Assembly (NCBI GenBank): GCA_040391135.1
Contig: JBEBYL010000001.1
Location: 310,001-374,000 of the forward strand
Direction of reading: 5' to 3'
DNA length: 64,000 nt
From: G025836975 sp040391135
GTDB taxonomy: Bacteria; Pseudomonadota; Gammaproteobacteria; Burkholderiales; Burkholderiaceae_B
This document shows, in pieces, positions 43,841 to 52,810 of this stretch. The position numbers were made by a program, and so were the translations under genes. Each line of letters starts with the position of its first letter. Positions within the stretch are counted from its first letter, which is position 1. The notes below the pieces were generated by a model. It saw nothing but the letters and a program-made list of their open reading frames with translations, made no database searches and was not told the origin of the DNA.

Positions 43841-44551
43841 TCAGGCTTTCTTGCGGGCGGCTTCCTCGTCTTGCTGGCGCAATAGCGCGATGGCCACGGC
43901 CGACGCGTTTCGGACATGCCGGCTACCCGCCTTGCGGGCGGCTTTTTCATCCTTGGCCTCCAGCGCCTTCAGCAGGTCGCCCAGCTCGGCAAGGCTTTTG
44001 TTGGCGCGTCCCGGCGCGGCCATGGACATGGACCGCAGCAGCATGATCTGCGAGTTCAGCAGACGCAGGCTGTTCGATAGCGCTTCGTTGCCCGCGCCAT
44101 CCAGAAGGCAGCGGTAAAAGTGATTCTTGGCCTTGAGCTGGTTCAAGCCGTCGTCCTTGGTGTGCGATGCCTTGAGGTCTGTGTAGGCCTGTTTCAGGGC
44201 TTTCAGGTGATCGGGCGTCGCACGTTCGGCAAACAATTGGCTGGCCAGGCCCTCGAGCTCCTCGCGGACCCGATAGATGCCATCGGCCTGTTCGGGTGTG
44301 ATGGTCTCGACGACCGGCCCGCGATGCGGGATGACCTTGATCAAGCGCTCGGTCTCGAGCTGGCGCAGCGCTTCACGCACCAAGGTGCGGCTGACGCCGG
44401 TCATCTCGCATAGTTCTCGTTCCGGCAGGCGGTCTCCCGGCTGGAAGCGGCCAGCCAGAATGGCGTTGCGTATGCTTTCCGTCACGCTATGGCGCAGCAC
44501 CGCCGCGACACGATGCACCTTGAAATCACCATCGGCTTCTTCTGGCTTCAT
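43841..44551 (-). CDS. GntR-family regulator, FCD subfamily
   Basis: A 236-residue regulator with the N-terminal winged helix (about 15-75; RLPERELCEMTGVSRTLVREALRQLETE region) and a helical FCD domain from about 95 with KNHFYRCLLDGAGNEAL in the metal/effector core. It lies between the SDR/lactonase operon and the TRAP binding-protein gene, all on the minus strand. Likely targets are the TRAP divergent region and the 38451 promoter, which share a ten-base ATTGTATTAT motif. A C-terminal Arg/Glu/Lys-rich tail (QQDEEAARKKA) is present. Confidence 0.93.
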   Translation of the reverse strand: MKPEEADGDFKVHRVAAVLRHSVTESIRNAILAGRFQPGDRLPERELCEMTGVSRTLVREALRQLETERLIKVIPHRGPVVETITPEQADGIYRVREELEGLASQLFAERATPDHLKALKQAYTDLKASHTKDDGLNQLKAKNHFYRCLLDGAGNEALSNSLRLLNSQIMLLRSMSMAAPGRANKSLAELGDLLKALEAKDEKAARKAGSRHVRNASAVAIALLRQQDEEAARKKA

Positions 44552-44670
44552 ATGTTTCTCTGTTTTATTAGCGAATGTTAAAAAAGGTGGGCACGTCCCG
44601 GTTGATCGGTTCCTTCGCCGGAACGTGCATGGACACCAAGTTTAGTCCAGCCGCCGCTTTTTCAGCCGCC

Positions 44671-45744
44671 CTATTGTTTTCCAAGTACGCTTCTTACCTT
44701 TTCAATGTATGCCTTGCCGTCGAAGCCAACCTCTTGGGCCCGCTTGTACCAGGCGTCGTAGGAAGGCCCAATGTATTGGGGCTGCATCAGCTTGTCGCGT
44801 TCGGAGTCGGGTGCCACCCAGAAGGTAACGCCCTCGGACTCCATCTTCTTCATGGCGTTGCCGACAAATTCGCTATAGCGTGAAAAAGCTTCTTCCTGGA
44901 TCTGGTCCATGACGCCCGCCACTTGCTTCTGGACGTCGGGCGGCAGCTTGTTCCAGCTGGCAGGATTGGCCAGTATCGCCCAGCCGTTCAGAGGGCCAAG
45001 GCTCCAGTTCTGAACGTACTTTGCAAGCCGCCAGTATTCCAGGGCATTGCCCACACAGGTCGACGTAAACAGGCCGTCTATCACGCCGCGCTCCAGCGCG
45101 GGATAAATTTCGGGAACCGGCAGGGGAACCGGTTTCCCGCCCAGCGCGTTCACCACTTCGGCCGTCTGGGGGTTGTGCACACGCAGCCGCTTGCCCTTGA
45201 AGTCCGCAAGCGTCTTGATCGGCTCCTTCGAAAAGAGCTGCTGAGTGCACCACACGCCGTTCGCCAGCACGATGGCGTCCCATTTTTCCTTCCAGATTTT
45301 CTTGGTGTCTTCGAACCAGAAGGCATCGCCTACTTTTTTGTATTCCTGGACGTTGTTGATCAGGCCCGGCAGATTGAATATGCCCATGCGCGGTTCGTCG
45401 GCGGCCAGGTAGGTGTGCAGGGCGGCGCTCATGTCGACGCGGCCTTCACGGATGGCCGTTGCAATCTGCGCCGCCGGGACTAGGGAGTCGCTGACCGTTA
45501 CCTTGACCTTTCCGTTGGTGGCTTTCTTGACCCGCTCCGGAACGGACTGGGTCAGTATGGAATAGCCATCGCCGGGCGAGACAATGACCGACATCGTCAA
45601 GTCATATTCCTGCGCGGAGGCGGGCGAGGCGGCAAAAAGGATGCCGGCGCATAGCGCGGCATGTGCAAACGTGCGAACAAGATTCTGTTTGCAAGCACTT
45701 GACAGTGACTGCGGTACAGCGGGGTGCTGATATGAGCGCTTCAT
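44671..45744 (-). CDS. TRAP transporter substrate-binding protein (DctP type)
   Basis: A 357-residue periplasmic protein with a long leader ending near residue 44 (LFAASPASA). The conserved carboxylate-binding Arg188 sits in Asp-Phe-Lys-Gly-Lys-Arg-Leu-Arg-Val, followed by LGGKPVPLPVPEIYPALERGVIDG. It delivers an organic acid to a Na+-driven DctQM permease. Its partner permease is encoded divergently at 45926, not in the same operon as is usual, and the two share a 182-bp regulatory gap with a long inverted repeat. Confidence 0.92.
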   Translation of the reverse strand: MKRSYQHPAVPQSLSSACKQNLVRTFAHAALCAGILFAASPASAQEYDLTMSVIVSPGDGYSILTQSVPERVKKATNGKVKVTVSDSLVPAAQIATAIREGRVDMSAALHTYLAADEPRMGIFNLPGLINNVQEYKKVGDAFWFEDTKKIWKEKWDAIVLANGVWCTQQLFSKEPIKTLADFKGKRLRVHNPQTAEVVNALGGKPVPLPVPEIYPALERGVIDGLFTSTCVGNALEYWRLAKYVQNWSLGPLNGWAILANPASWNKLPPDVQKQVAGVMDQIQEEAFSRYSEFVGNAMKKMESEGVTFWVAPDSERDKLMQPQYIGPSYDAWYKRAQEVGFDGKAYIEKVRSVLGKQ

Positions 45745-45833
45745 TGTCTTCTCCGTATTTAAATGCTTTTTTGGCTGGGATGGAATGACGTTGCGGGACT
45801 GGATGCCGCGGTCCTGCTAGAGCTGATGCCGGA

Positions 45834-45876
45834 AATATTATATTATCGTAATTCCATAATTCGATAATACAATATA
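45834..45876. promoter_or_regulatory. Long inverted repeat in the divergent TRAP promoter region
   Basis: AATATTATATTATCG (45834-45848) and CGATAATACAATATA (45862-45876) are inverted with two mismatches over 15 bp, around a 13-bp AT-rich centre that itself contains AATT repeats. It lies 90 bp from the DctP start and 50 bp from the permease start, in a strikingly AT-rich tract. It probably serves the GntR protein at 43841 and controls both directions. Confidence 0.6.
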
Positions 45877-45925
45877 CGTTTAAAAACAGCAATGGCTTGC
45901 AGCATCGCCAAAATAAGGAGACGCA

Positions 45926-48016
45926 ATGACCGTAACGAATCCCGGCGAGAAGGCGCCGCAGGGCGGCGCGGCCGCCGCTACGCTGTATCCCTTGTCCGAT
46001 CATGACGATTTCATAGCGGTGCGCGCCGCGAATCATCTTGTGCGGGCCAGCGGTGTATTGGCCGGCCTGGCCTTGTTGGCCATGGCCGTCATCATGTGTT
46101 TCGAGATCGGATCCCGTTCGCTGTTCAACTCGCCGACATCCTGGGCCACGGAAATCTCGACGTACTTGCTGGTGGCTGTCGTATTCCTGGGCCTGGGCAT
46201 TGCCCAGAGCAGCAACAGCCATGTGCAGGTCGAATTATGGGTGGACAGACTTTCTCCCGACGCCAGGCGCAAGGTCGAACTCATCTGCCAATGGATAGGC
46301 CTGTTCTTCGTCCTGATGTCCGCATGGCAGATGGCGTCCTTCAACGCCAGGGAGTTCTTCAATGGGACGCGCGATTGGGGTTTGCTGTCTACGCCTCAAT
46401 GGATACCGGAGCTGTCGGTGTCTGTCGGCCTGCTGGTTTATGCGTTGGCGATTTTTGTCGATATCTATCGCTTGAAGCCGCCCAGGGGCGCTGTCCGCCG
46501 ATGGGCGCTGCCCGTATTGACGCTGCTGTTGCTGGCGGTGCTGGTTACCCTGGGCCGGCATGGCGTACCGGCATTCGGCAGCCGCCACGATTGGGGCACC
46601 CTGGCGATCGCCGGGTTCATGGTGCTGGCCATGCTGGCCTGGAGCGGCTTGCGCACCATGCTTCATACCGTCGCCCTGTTGGGTGCGTTGTGCCTGTTGT
46701 ACTGGTTGATGCGTGGGCAGCCCTTGGCCATGGTCGGCGTGTTGCTGGTGGCATCCATGATATTTCTGCTGCTGTTCGGCGTCCGGATAGCGCTTGCCCT
46801 GGGACTCGTCGGCATGCTGGGGGTCTACTTCCTGCTTTCCAGGCCGCAACTGTCCCTGCTGGCGGAGCGGGCATGGAGCAGCACCAACACCTTCACCCTA
46901 TCGGCGGTACCCATGTTCATTTTCATGGGCGGTCTGCTTTTGCGCAGCGGAATCGTCGCCGGAATGTTCGATTCGCTGGTCCGCTGGTTCGGGCGCACGC
47001 CGGGCGGCCTGGCGCATGCCAGCGCCGGCGCATCGGCGGTATTCGCGGCGGTCTCCGGCTCGAGCATCGCGACAGCGGCCACCTTGGGCAAGGTGGCCTG
47101 CCCCGAAATGATAGAGCGCGGCTACAGTCCGCGCCTGACCTACGGGGTGACTGGCGCGGGCGCCACCCTGGGTATCCTGATCCCTCCCAGCATCCCCATG
47201 ATCATCTACGGCACGACCGTGGGCGCATCGGTGACCCACCTGTTCATGGGCGGCATTCTGCCTGGCTTGCTGCTGATGTCCCTGTTCATGCTGACCGCGC
47301 TGGTATGGGCTTTGGGGTGGCGCGGATCCGCACCGGCTGCGCATGCCTACACCATGAAGGAAAAGCTGGTCAGCTCCACGGGAATGGTGCCGTTCGCCGC
47401 CATCATATTCGTCGTCCTGGGTTCGATGTATGCGGGTATCGCCACACCGACCGAGGCCGCCGCCATCGGCGCGCTCGCCGCCTATATCCTGTGCCTGATA
47501 CGCAAGAAGATCGATGTGGGCGGACTGTTTGCCGTCGCCCTGGATACCGCCAAGGTCAGCGCCATGTTGCTGCTCATCGTGGTGGGGGCGTCGATATTCA
47601 GCTGGGTATTCGACTATATCCGCCTGCCGCGCGAGATCGTCGCCCTGATCACCCATGCCGGCCTGGAGCCGTGGGTGGTTCTGGTCTTGATGACCTTGGT
47701 GTACCTGATGCTGGGCATGTTCATCGAATCGATCGCCATGATGCTGATGACGCTGCCCGTCACCTTTCCCATTGCCATGGCGCTGGGCATGGACCCGATC
47801 TGGTTCGGCATCTTTCTTGTGCTGATGATAGAGATCGGCTTGATCACGCCGCCGCTGGGCATGGTGCTGTTTGTCTTGAGCAGCATGAGCGAAAAAGTGA
47901 GCTTCGTTCAGATATCCCTGGGCGTGCTGCCCTTTGTGGCCATCATGCTGGCGTTCCTGGCCATACTGTATGCGTTCCCGGACATCGTGCTGTGGCTGCC
48001 GCAGCAGGCGAAATGA
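45926..48016 (+). CDS. Fused TRAP transporter permease (DctQ-DctM)
   Basis: A 696-residue membrane protein. Residues about 35-185 form the small DctQ part with four helices (WATEISTYLLVAVVFLGLGIAQSS). Residues about 270-690 are the large DctM part (LFGVRIALALGLVGMLG, PMFIFMGGLLLRSGI, SGSSIATAATLG, LIPPSIPMIIYG). Between them, residues about 193-262 hold three extra hydrophobic segments not needed by either part. It moves the acid delivered by the DctP protein using the Na+ gradient. Ribosome site AAGGAGACGCA. It ends 9 bp from the convergent MmgE/PrpD gene. Confidence 0.92.
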   Translation: MTVTNPGEKAPQGGAAAATLYPLSDHDDFIAVRAANHLVRASGVLAGLALLAMAVIMCFEIGSRSLFNSPTSWATEISTYLLVAVVFLGLGIAQSSNSHVQVELWVDRLSPDARRKVELICQWIGLFFVLMSAWQMASFNAREFFNGTRDWGLLSTPQWIPELSVSVGLLVYALAIFVDIYRLKPPRGAVRRWALPVLTLLLLAVLVTLGRHGVPAFGSRHDWGTLAIAGFMVLAMLAWSGLRTMLHTVALLGALCLLYWLMRGQPLAMVGVLLVASMIFLLLFGVRIALALGLVGMLGVYFLLSRPQLSLLAERAWSSTNTFTLSAVPMFIFMGGLLLRSGIVAGMFDSLVRWFGRTPGGLAHASAGASAVFAAVSGSSIATAATLGKVACPEMIERGYSPRLTYGVTGAGATLGILIPPSIPMIIYGTTVGASVTHLFMGGILPGLLLMSLFMLTALVWALGWRGSAPAAHAYTMKEKLVSSTGMVPFAAIIFVVLGSMYAGIATPTEAAAIGALAAYILCLIRKKIDVGGLFAVALDTAKVSAMLLLIVVGASIFSWVFDYIRLPREIVALITHAGLEPWVVLVLMTLVYLMLGMFIESIAMMLMTLPVTFPIAMALGMDPIWFGIFLVLMIEIGLITPPLGMVLFVLSSMSEKVSFVQISLGVLPFVAIMLAFLAILYAFPDIVLWLPQQAK

Positions 48017-48025
48017 TGCAAGCGT

Positions 48026-49399
48026 TCAGCCGGGCGCCGCGGCCAGCGCGGCCAGGCGCCCCATGTCTTCGGCGTCTTCCATGGTCCAGACGGCCTCGAT
48101 CAGCGGGCCGGCATCGCAGCCCGAACGCCCGTAGCGGCAAAGGTCGCGCAGCTTGGCTTCCAGCTCATCGTCCGTCAGCGGCCGCCGCAAGGAGCCTCGC
48201 GCCATTTGCACGTGTTCCTGTTCGGTCGTCTGGTCGCGAAATCGCAACACCACTTTGGCGCTGTCTATCGAATAAGCCGGATCGTCCTGGAAGCGCAGCA
48301 GCGACCCGAGCGCGCGCAGCTCCGGATCGTTGACGGCCGCATCGGAGAAGGCCTCAAGGCCGGCGCCGCCGCGCAGCAACGCGACCGGGACGGCGTGCTG
48401 GGCGCTGACTTGCGACTCGCGTCCCGTCTTGATGTTGGGGCGGTCGGTGCGCTGGCGCAACAGCGGATGGCCGGTCAACTCGATGGATTCGATAGCATCG
48501 AGCCGGCGCGGCTCGATGCGGGCGGACAGCGCCAGGCAGGCATCCAGGACGGGATTGAGCACGACTCCGCAGGGGTAGGGCTTATAGGCGACCTTGCCGA
48601 TCTCCCATTCTTCGCCCAGGTCGCGGATCACGGCATTGAAATCGGGTGCGTCGCCGAAAACCTGAAGGAAGCCGTTCACGCCCTCCAGCGGCCGTGCCGG
48701 GCCGTCGAAGCCCTCCTGTGCCAGAAGCGCGGCCAGCATGCCGTTGCGGGCCGCATTGCCGACGCTCACACTCTTGGACATGGTTCCCAGGGATTCCACC
48801 AATCCTCCCGCCTGGCATGCGGCCGAACCCAATGCCCAGCAGAGCTGGGTGTGGGACAGTTTCAATACCTTGCCGATGGCCATGGCGGAGCCGAACACCC
48901 CGCAGGTGGAGGTGATGTGCCAGCCCCTGTCGTAATGAAAGGGAGAGATGGCCACACCGATCCGGCATTGCGCCTCCACTCCCAGCAGAAAGGCCAGCAT
49001 GAAATCCTTGCCGGCCAGGGGCTGGCTCTGGCTTAGGGCGAACAGGGCGGGTGCCAGGGGGGATATCGGGTGGATGATGGTTGGGATATGCGTTTCGTCA
49101 TAGTCATACACATTGGCGCTCATGGCGTTCAAGGCCGCGGCGTTAAGCATGTCCATGCGCTCGGGCCGGCCTACCAGTGTTGCCGTCTGTCCTGCCGAGA
49201 AGCGCGCATAGGTCCGCACGGCCCGATCCAGAGTGGGATCATTGCAGCCGGCCAGCGCCACGGCAAAATAGTTCAGCACCGACCGCTTGATCTCATGGCG
49301 GATGCGGCCGGGGACCTGCTCCCACGAAGTGTCGCCGATGAAGGCCGCCAGCACGGTGGAAACTGGACTTGGTTGGGTCGTTTTCTTGGCGTTTTCCAT
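48026..49399 (-). CDS. MmgE/PrpD family protein, copy 1
   Basis: A 457-residue protein of the 2-methylcitrate dehydratase/cis-aconitate decarboxylase fold, mostly helical with a C-terminal lid domain. Family-like stretches include RIRHEIKRSVLNYFAVALAG, HPISPLAPALFAL, GWHITSTCGVFGSAMAIGKVL and KVAYKPYPCGVVLNP. It may dehydrate or decarboxylate a tri- or dicarboxylate. The start at 49399 is chosen because the longer frame from 49516 runs through the promoter gap. A second copy is at 53690, so the pair brackets the ABC-importer cluster. Confidence 0.88.
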   Translation of the reverse strand: MENAKKTTQPSPVSTVLAAFIGDTSWEQVPGRIRHEIKRSVLNYFAVALAGCNDPTLDRAVRTYARFSAGQTATLVGRPERMDMLNAAALNAMSANVYDYDETHIPTIIHPISPLAPALFALSQSQPLAGKDFMLAFLLGVEAQCRIGVAISPFHYDRGWHITSTCGVFGSAMAIGKVLKLSHTQLCWALGSAACQAGGLVESLGTMSKSVSVGNAARNGMLAALLAQEGFDGPARPLEGVNGFLQVFGDAPDFNAVIRDLGEEWEIGKVAYKPYPCGVVLNPVLDACLALSARIEPRRLDAIESIELTGHPLLRQRTDRPNIKTGRESQVSAQHAVPVALLRGGAGLEAFSDAAVNDPELRALGSLLRFQDDPAYSIDSAKVVLRFRDQTTEQEHVQMARGSLRRPLTDDELEAKLRDLCRYGRSGCDAGPLIEAVWTMEDAEDMGRLAALAAAPG

Positions 49400-49548
49400 A
49401 GGTCGATGGCATTTCTGTCGGTGGGAGGAAAGAAGATATGATACCCGGAAATAAGGGAAAGATTGTATGACGATATGATTGACAGATTGTCGTTCTATCC
49501 TCATACTTTGCTGCATATTTTCCCCTCTACTCAGGAGTCAGAACGACT

Positions 49549-49962
49549 ATGCGCAAAGAATTCAATACAGAGCTGTTTGCCAAGGGCTTGAAAAACCGCC
49601 AAGAAGTACTCGGCGCCGAACATGTGCAGAAGTCCCTGGATGCGGCGGACGATTTCACGGCGGATATGCAAAAGCTGGTCACCGAGTGGTGCTGGGGAGA
49701 ACTCTGGGGACGTCCGGGCCTGGATCGCCGCACGCGCAGCATCATCAATCTGTCGATGCTGTCCGCACTGAATCGGCCGCACGAGATACGTCTTCATGTG
49801 CGCGGCGCCCTGAACAACGGCCTGACCCAGGATGACATCAAGGAAATCTTCCTTCAGGTGGCCATCTACTGTGGCGTCCCGGCGGCCCTGGACGGCATGA
49901 AGGTCGCCGCGGAAGTCATCGCCGAGGAAAAAGCCAAAGGCAACAAGGCGGGAGCCAAATAA
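49549..49962 (+). CDS. Carboxymuconolactone decarboxylase (CMD) family protein
   Basis: A 137-residue small helical protein matching the gamma-carboxymuconolactone decarboxylase (PcaC) form: EWCWGELWGRPGLDRRTRS, then HEIRLHVRGALNNGLTQDDIKE and IYCGVPAALDGM. It lacks the paired Cys-x-x-Cys of AhpD-type members, so decarboxylation or lactone chemistry is more likely than peroxide reduction. Its stop overlaps the next start by one base (TAATG). No other protocatechuate genes are present, so the substrate may differ from PcaC. Confidence 0.88.
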   Translation: MRKEFNTELFAKGLKNRQEVLGAEHVQKSLDAADDFTADMQKLVTEWCWGELWGRPGLDRRTRSIINLSMLSALNRPHEIRLHVRGALNNGLTQDDIKEIFLQVAIYCGVPAALDGMKVAAEVIAEEKAKGNKAGAK

Positions 49963-50876
49963 TGGCGGGGGCCCTACCTCGAATCGGCTTCGTGGGCGTA
50001 GGCGCCATGGGCGCACCCATGGCCGGGTGCCTGATCAAGGCCGGCTATCCGCTGACGGCATTCGACAGCAACCCTGAGCGCACTGCCGCCTTTGCCAAGG
50101 AGCATGGCCTGAAGCCCGCTGCGACGCTGGCCGAACTGGGCAAAGAGTCGGACGTGATCATAACCATCCTTCCCAATAGCGCCATTGTCCAGGATGTGCT
50201 GTTCGGCCCGCAAGGACTGGCTTCCAGCTTGCGTTCCGGGGCCGTCGTCATCGAGATGACCTCGGGCATCCCCAGCCAGACGGTGGAGTTCAGCGAGCGG
50301 CTTGCGCAGCAGGGCGTCGTGCTGTTCGATGCGCCCGTTTCCGGCGGGGTGCCTCGGGCCCGCACGGGTGAGCTGACCATCATGGCCGGCGGCGAGCAGG
50401 CTGATATCGATGCCGCCATGCCTATCCTGAATGCCTTGGGCAAGGTCATCCCCACGGGAAAAGTGGGCACCGGCCATGCGATGAAGGCGCTTAACAACCT
50501 GGTGTCCTCCGCCGGATTCCTTATCGGCATCGAGGCGCTGATCATCGGATCGCGCTTCGGCATCGACCCGGAGACCATGGTCGATGTGTTGAATGTTTCA
50601 ACGGGCATGAACAACAGCACGCAAAAGAAATTCAAGCAGTATGTGCTTTCGCGCAAGTTTGATTCGGGTTTCGCCATGAACCTCATGGTGAAGGACCTGA
50701 CCATCGCGCTGGGTATCGCTCACGAGAATAACGTGAACGCGCCTTTCGCGGACCTGTGCCGCAACCTGTGGGCCGGCGCCAACGCCGTCCTGGGTCCTCA
50801 GGCCGACCACACCGCCGTCGCCTTGCTCAGCGAGCAACTGGCCGGCATGCAGATAGGCAAACCTCCAAAGCAATAA
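49962..50876 (+). CDS. Beta-hydroxyacid dehydrogenase, copy 2
   Basis: A 304-residue NAD(P)-dependent enzyme with Gly-Val-Gly-Ala-Met-Gly (about 12-17), the substrate loop FDAPVSGGVPRARTGELTIMAGG, and catalytic Lys in HAMKALNNLVSSAG. It is coupled to the CMD-like gene by a one-base overlap and followed by an ABC importer. It shares family and length with the 41149 copy but diverges in the loops, so the substrates probably differ. Confidence 0.92.
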   Translation: MAGALPRIGFVGVGAMGAPMAGCLIKAGYPLTAFDSNPERTAAFAKEHGLKPAATLAELGKESDVIITILPNSAIVQDVLFGPQGLASSLRSGAVVIEMTSGIPSQTVEFSERLAQQGVVLFDAPVSGGVPRARTGELTIMAGGEQADIDAAMPILNALGKVIPTGKVGTGHAMKALNNLVSSAGFLIGIEALIIGSRFGIDPETMVDVLNVSTGMNNSTQKKFKQYVLSRKFDSGFAMNLMVKDLTIALGIAHENNVNAPFADLCRNLWAGANAVLGPQADHTAVALLSEQLAGMQIGKPPKQ

Positions 50877-50948
50877 CGCTGTGCCTGTCGAAGGACAGTG
50901 GACGGCAGATAGTCAGGAGGCGCAGTACCACCACCAAAGGAGAAGACA

Positions 50949-51950
50949 ATGAAGAAGCATGTAAGCATGGTTTTACTTGCCGCCGCGGGCCTGATGCCCC
51001 TGGGCGCGCACGCGGAAGTCAGCACGCTCAATATCCCCCTGGGGGCGGGCGGCTTCGGTTTCCTACCCCTACACATGATGAAGGAACACAAGCTCATTGA
51101 GAAACACGCCGAAAAGGCCGGTCAAAAAGTTACCATCAACTGGGCCAATATCGGCGGACCTTCGGTAATGATAGATGCATTGCTGTCGGGCTCGGCCGAT
51201 TTCATTTCGGCCGGCCCCCCGTCCTTCCTGTTGTTGTGGGACCGGACCAAGGGCACGGCCAACGTCAAGGGCGTCGCGGCCATCAGCTCCATGCCCATGT
51301 TCCTGAACACGCGCGCGCCGCATCTGAAGTCCATCGACGATCTGAAGGACGGCGACAAAATGGCGGTGACCTCGGTCAAGTCGTCGATACCATCCATCAT
51401 CATGCAGATGTACGCCACCGAAAAGTATGGCAAGGACCAGGCGTTCAAGTTCGATCCGTACACTGTAACCATGAACCACGCCGACGCCGCGTCCTCGCTG
51501 ATATCGGGCAGCGGGAACATTGTTGCCCACTATGCGTCATCGCCGCTGGCCCAGCGCGAGATGAAAACCAAGGGCATACGCACCATACAGAATTCGGACG
51601 ATGTCATGGGCGGGTCCACCACATTCACCATGGTGTCCACCACCACCCGCTTCCATGATCAGAATCCCAAGGTCTACGGCGCTTTCGTGGCTGCGCTTCA
51701 AGAGGCCCAGGAAATGATCAAGGCCGACAAGCAGGCCGCCGCCAAAGTGCTGATTGCCTCGATGGGCGGCAGCGGCGCCGTCGCCGACATGGTCGAGATC
51801 CTGAACGACCCGTCCACCAAGTACACGGCCAAACCGGAAAACGTCATGAAGTACGCAAAGTTCATGAACGACATCAAAACCATAAAGAATCGGCCCGACA
51901 CGCTCGCCGATCTATTCTTTCCCGGTCCCGCCATTTCCGCCGGCAACTGA
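50949..51950 (+). CDS. ABC transporter substrate-binding protein, NitT/TauT type
   Basis: A 333-residue secreted protein; leader to about residue 22 (LMPLGAHA), then VSTLNIPLGAGGFGFLPLHMMKEHKLIEKHAEK, typical of the nitrate/sulfonate/taurine-type binding family, and IGGPSVMIDALLSGSADFISAG. It should deliver a small sulfonate, pyrimidine or carboxylate ligand to the ATPase/permease pair encoded next. The ribosome site AAAGGAGAAGACA is strong. Confidence 0.9.
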   Translation: MKKHVSMVLLAAAGLMPLGAHAEVSTLNIPLGAGGFGFLPLHMMKEHKLIEKHAEKAGQKVTINWANIGGPSVMIDALLSGSADFISAGPPSFLLLWDRTKGTANVKGVAAISSMPMFLNTRAPHLKSIDDLKDGDKMAVTSVKSSIPSIIMQMYATEKYGKDQAFKFDPYTVTMNHADAASSLISGSGNIVAHYASSPLAQREMKTKGIRTIQNSDDVMGGSTTFTMVSTTTRFHDQNPKVYGAFVAALQEAQEMIKADKQAAAKVLIASMGGSGAVADMVEILNDPSTKYTAKPENVMKYAKFMNDIKTIKNRPDTLADLFFPGPAISAGN

Positions 51951-52021
51951 CGCGCTGGAAACAACGCATCCGGCCACGGCCGGATGCGGATGCAGAAAAA
52001 AATGTTTGGAGACAGCCTTTC

Positions 52022-52810
52022 ATGGGTCAAACCGCAACACCTTTGCTGTCGGTTCAGGGAGTCACCCTGCGCTACCGCACAAAAGACCACATCATCACCG
52101 CAACCTATCGCGTCAGTTTCGACGTTTACCGCTCCGACCGATACGTTATCGTGGGCCCGTCGGGCTGCGGCAAGTCGACGCTGTTGAAGGCCGTTGGCGG
52201 CTACCTGCCCACGGTCGAAGGCCAGATCAAGCTGAACAACCAGGAAATCATCAAGCCCGGTCCGGACAGGGTCATGGTGTTCCAGGAATTCGACCAATTG
52301 CTGCCATGGAAAACGGTCAAGGAAAATGTCGTCTTTGCCTTGACCGCCAGCGGCCGCCTGCAGCGCAAGGCCGCTGAAGAGAAGGCCATGCATTACATAG
52401 ACAAGGTCAACCTGTCGGGTTTTGCCGACAGCTATCCGCATACCCTTTCCGGCGGCATGAAGCAGCGGGTAGCCATTGCGCGTGGCATGGCCATGGAGCC
52501 GGACATCCTGTTGATGGACGAGCCGTTCGCCGCCCTGGATGCGCTCACGCGCGCCAAAATGCAGGACGAACTCTTGCAGTTGTGGGACGACACCCGCTTT
52601 ACCGTGCTGTTCGTTACCCACTCCATATCCGAAGCCGTCAAGATCGGCAGCCGCATTCTGCTGCTCAGCCCGCATCCCGGACGGGTAAGGGCCGAGCTGA
52701 ACAGCGAGGGCGCCGATACCACGGGGCCGGACGGCAAACGGCTGACGCAACGCATCGAAGAGCTGCTCTTTCAAGAGAGCGCAACGCAAGGGGGAATCGC
52801 TCATGACTGA
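52022..52810 (+). CDS. ABC transporter ATP-binding protein
   Basis: A 262-residue ATPase: Walker A Gly-Pro-Ser-Gly-Cys-Gly-Lys-Ser-Thr (about 44-52), the Q-loop VFQEFDQLLPW, signature LSGGMKQR, Walker B ILLMDEPFAALD and the switch His in FVTHSISEA. It energises import by the adjacent permease. Its end overlaps the permease start by 8 bases, so the two subunits are translationally coupled. Confidence 0.95.
   Translation: MGQTATPLLSVQGVTLRYRTKDHIITATYRVSFDVYRSDRYVIVGPSGCGKSTLLKAVGGYLPTVEGQIKLNNQEIIKPGPDRVMVFQEFDQLLPWKTVKENVVFALTASGRLQRKAAEEKAMHYIDKVNLSGFADSYPHTLSGGMKQRVAIARGMAMEPDILLMDEPFAALDALTRAKMQDELLQLWDDTRFTVLFVTHSISEAVKIGSRILLLSPHPGRVRAELNSEGADTTGPDGKRLTQRIEELLFQESATQGGIAHD

Noticed and set aside
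46096..48333. 745-codon open frame overlapping the TRAP permease gene on the same strand
   Set aside because: It is out of frame with a clear DctQ-DctM protein and has an Arg/Gly/Pro/His-rich composition without any domain; it is a high-GC shadow frame.
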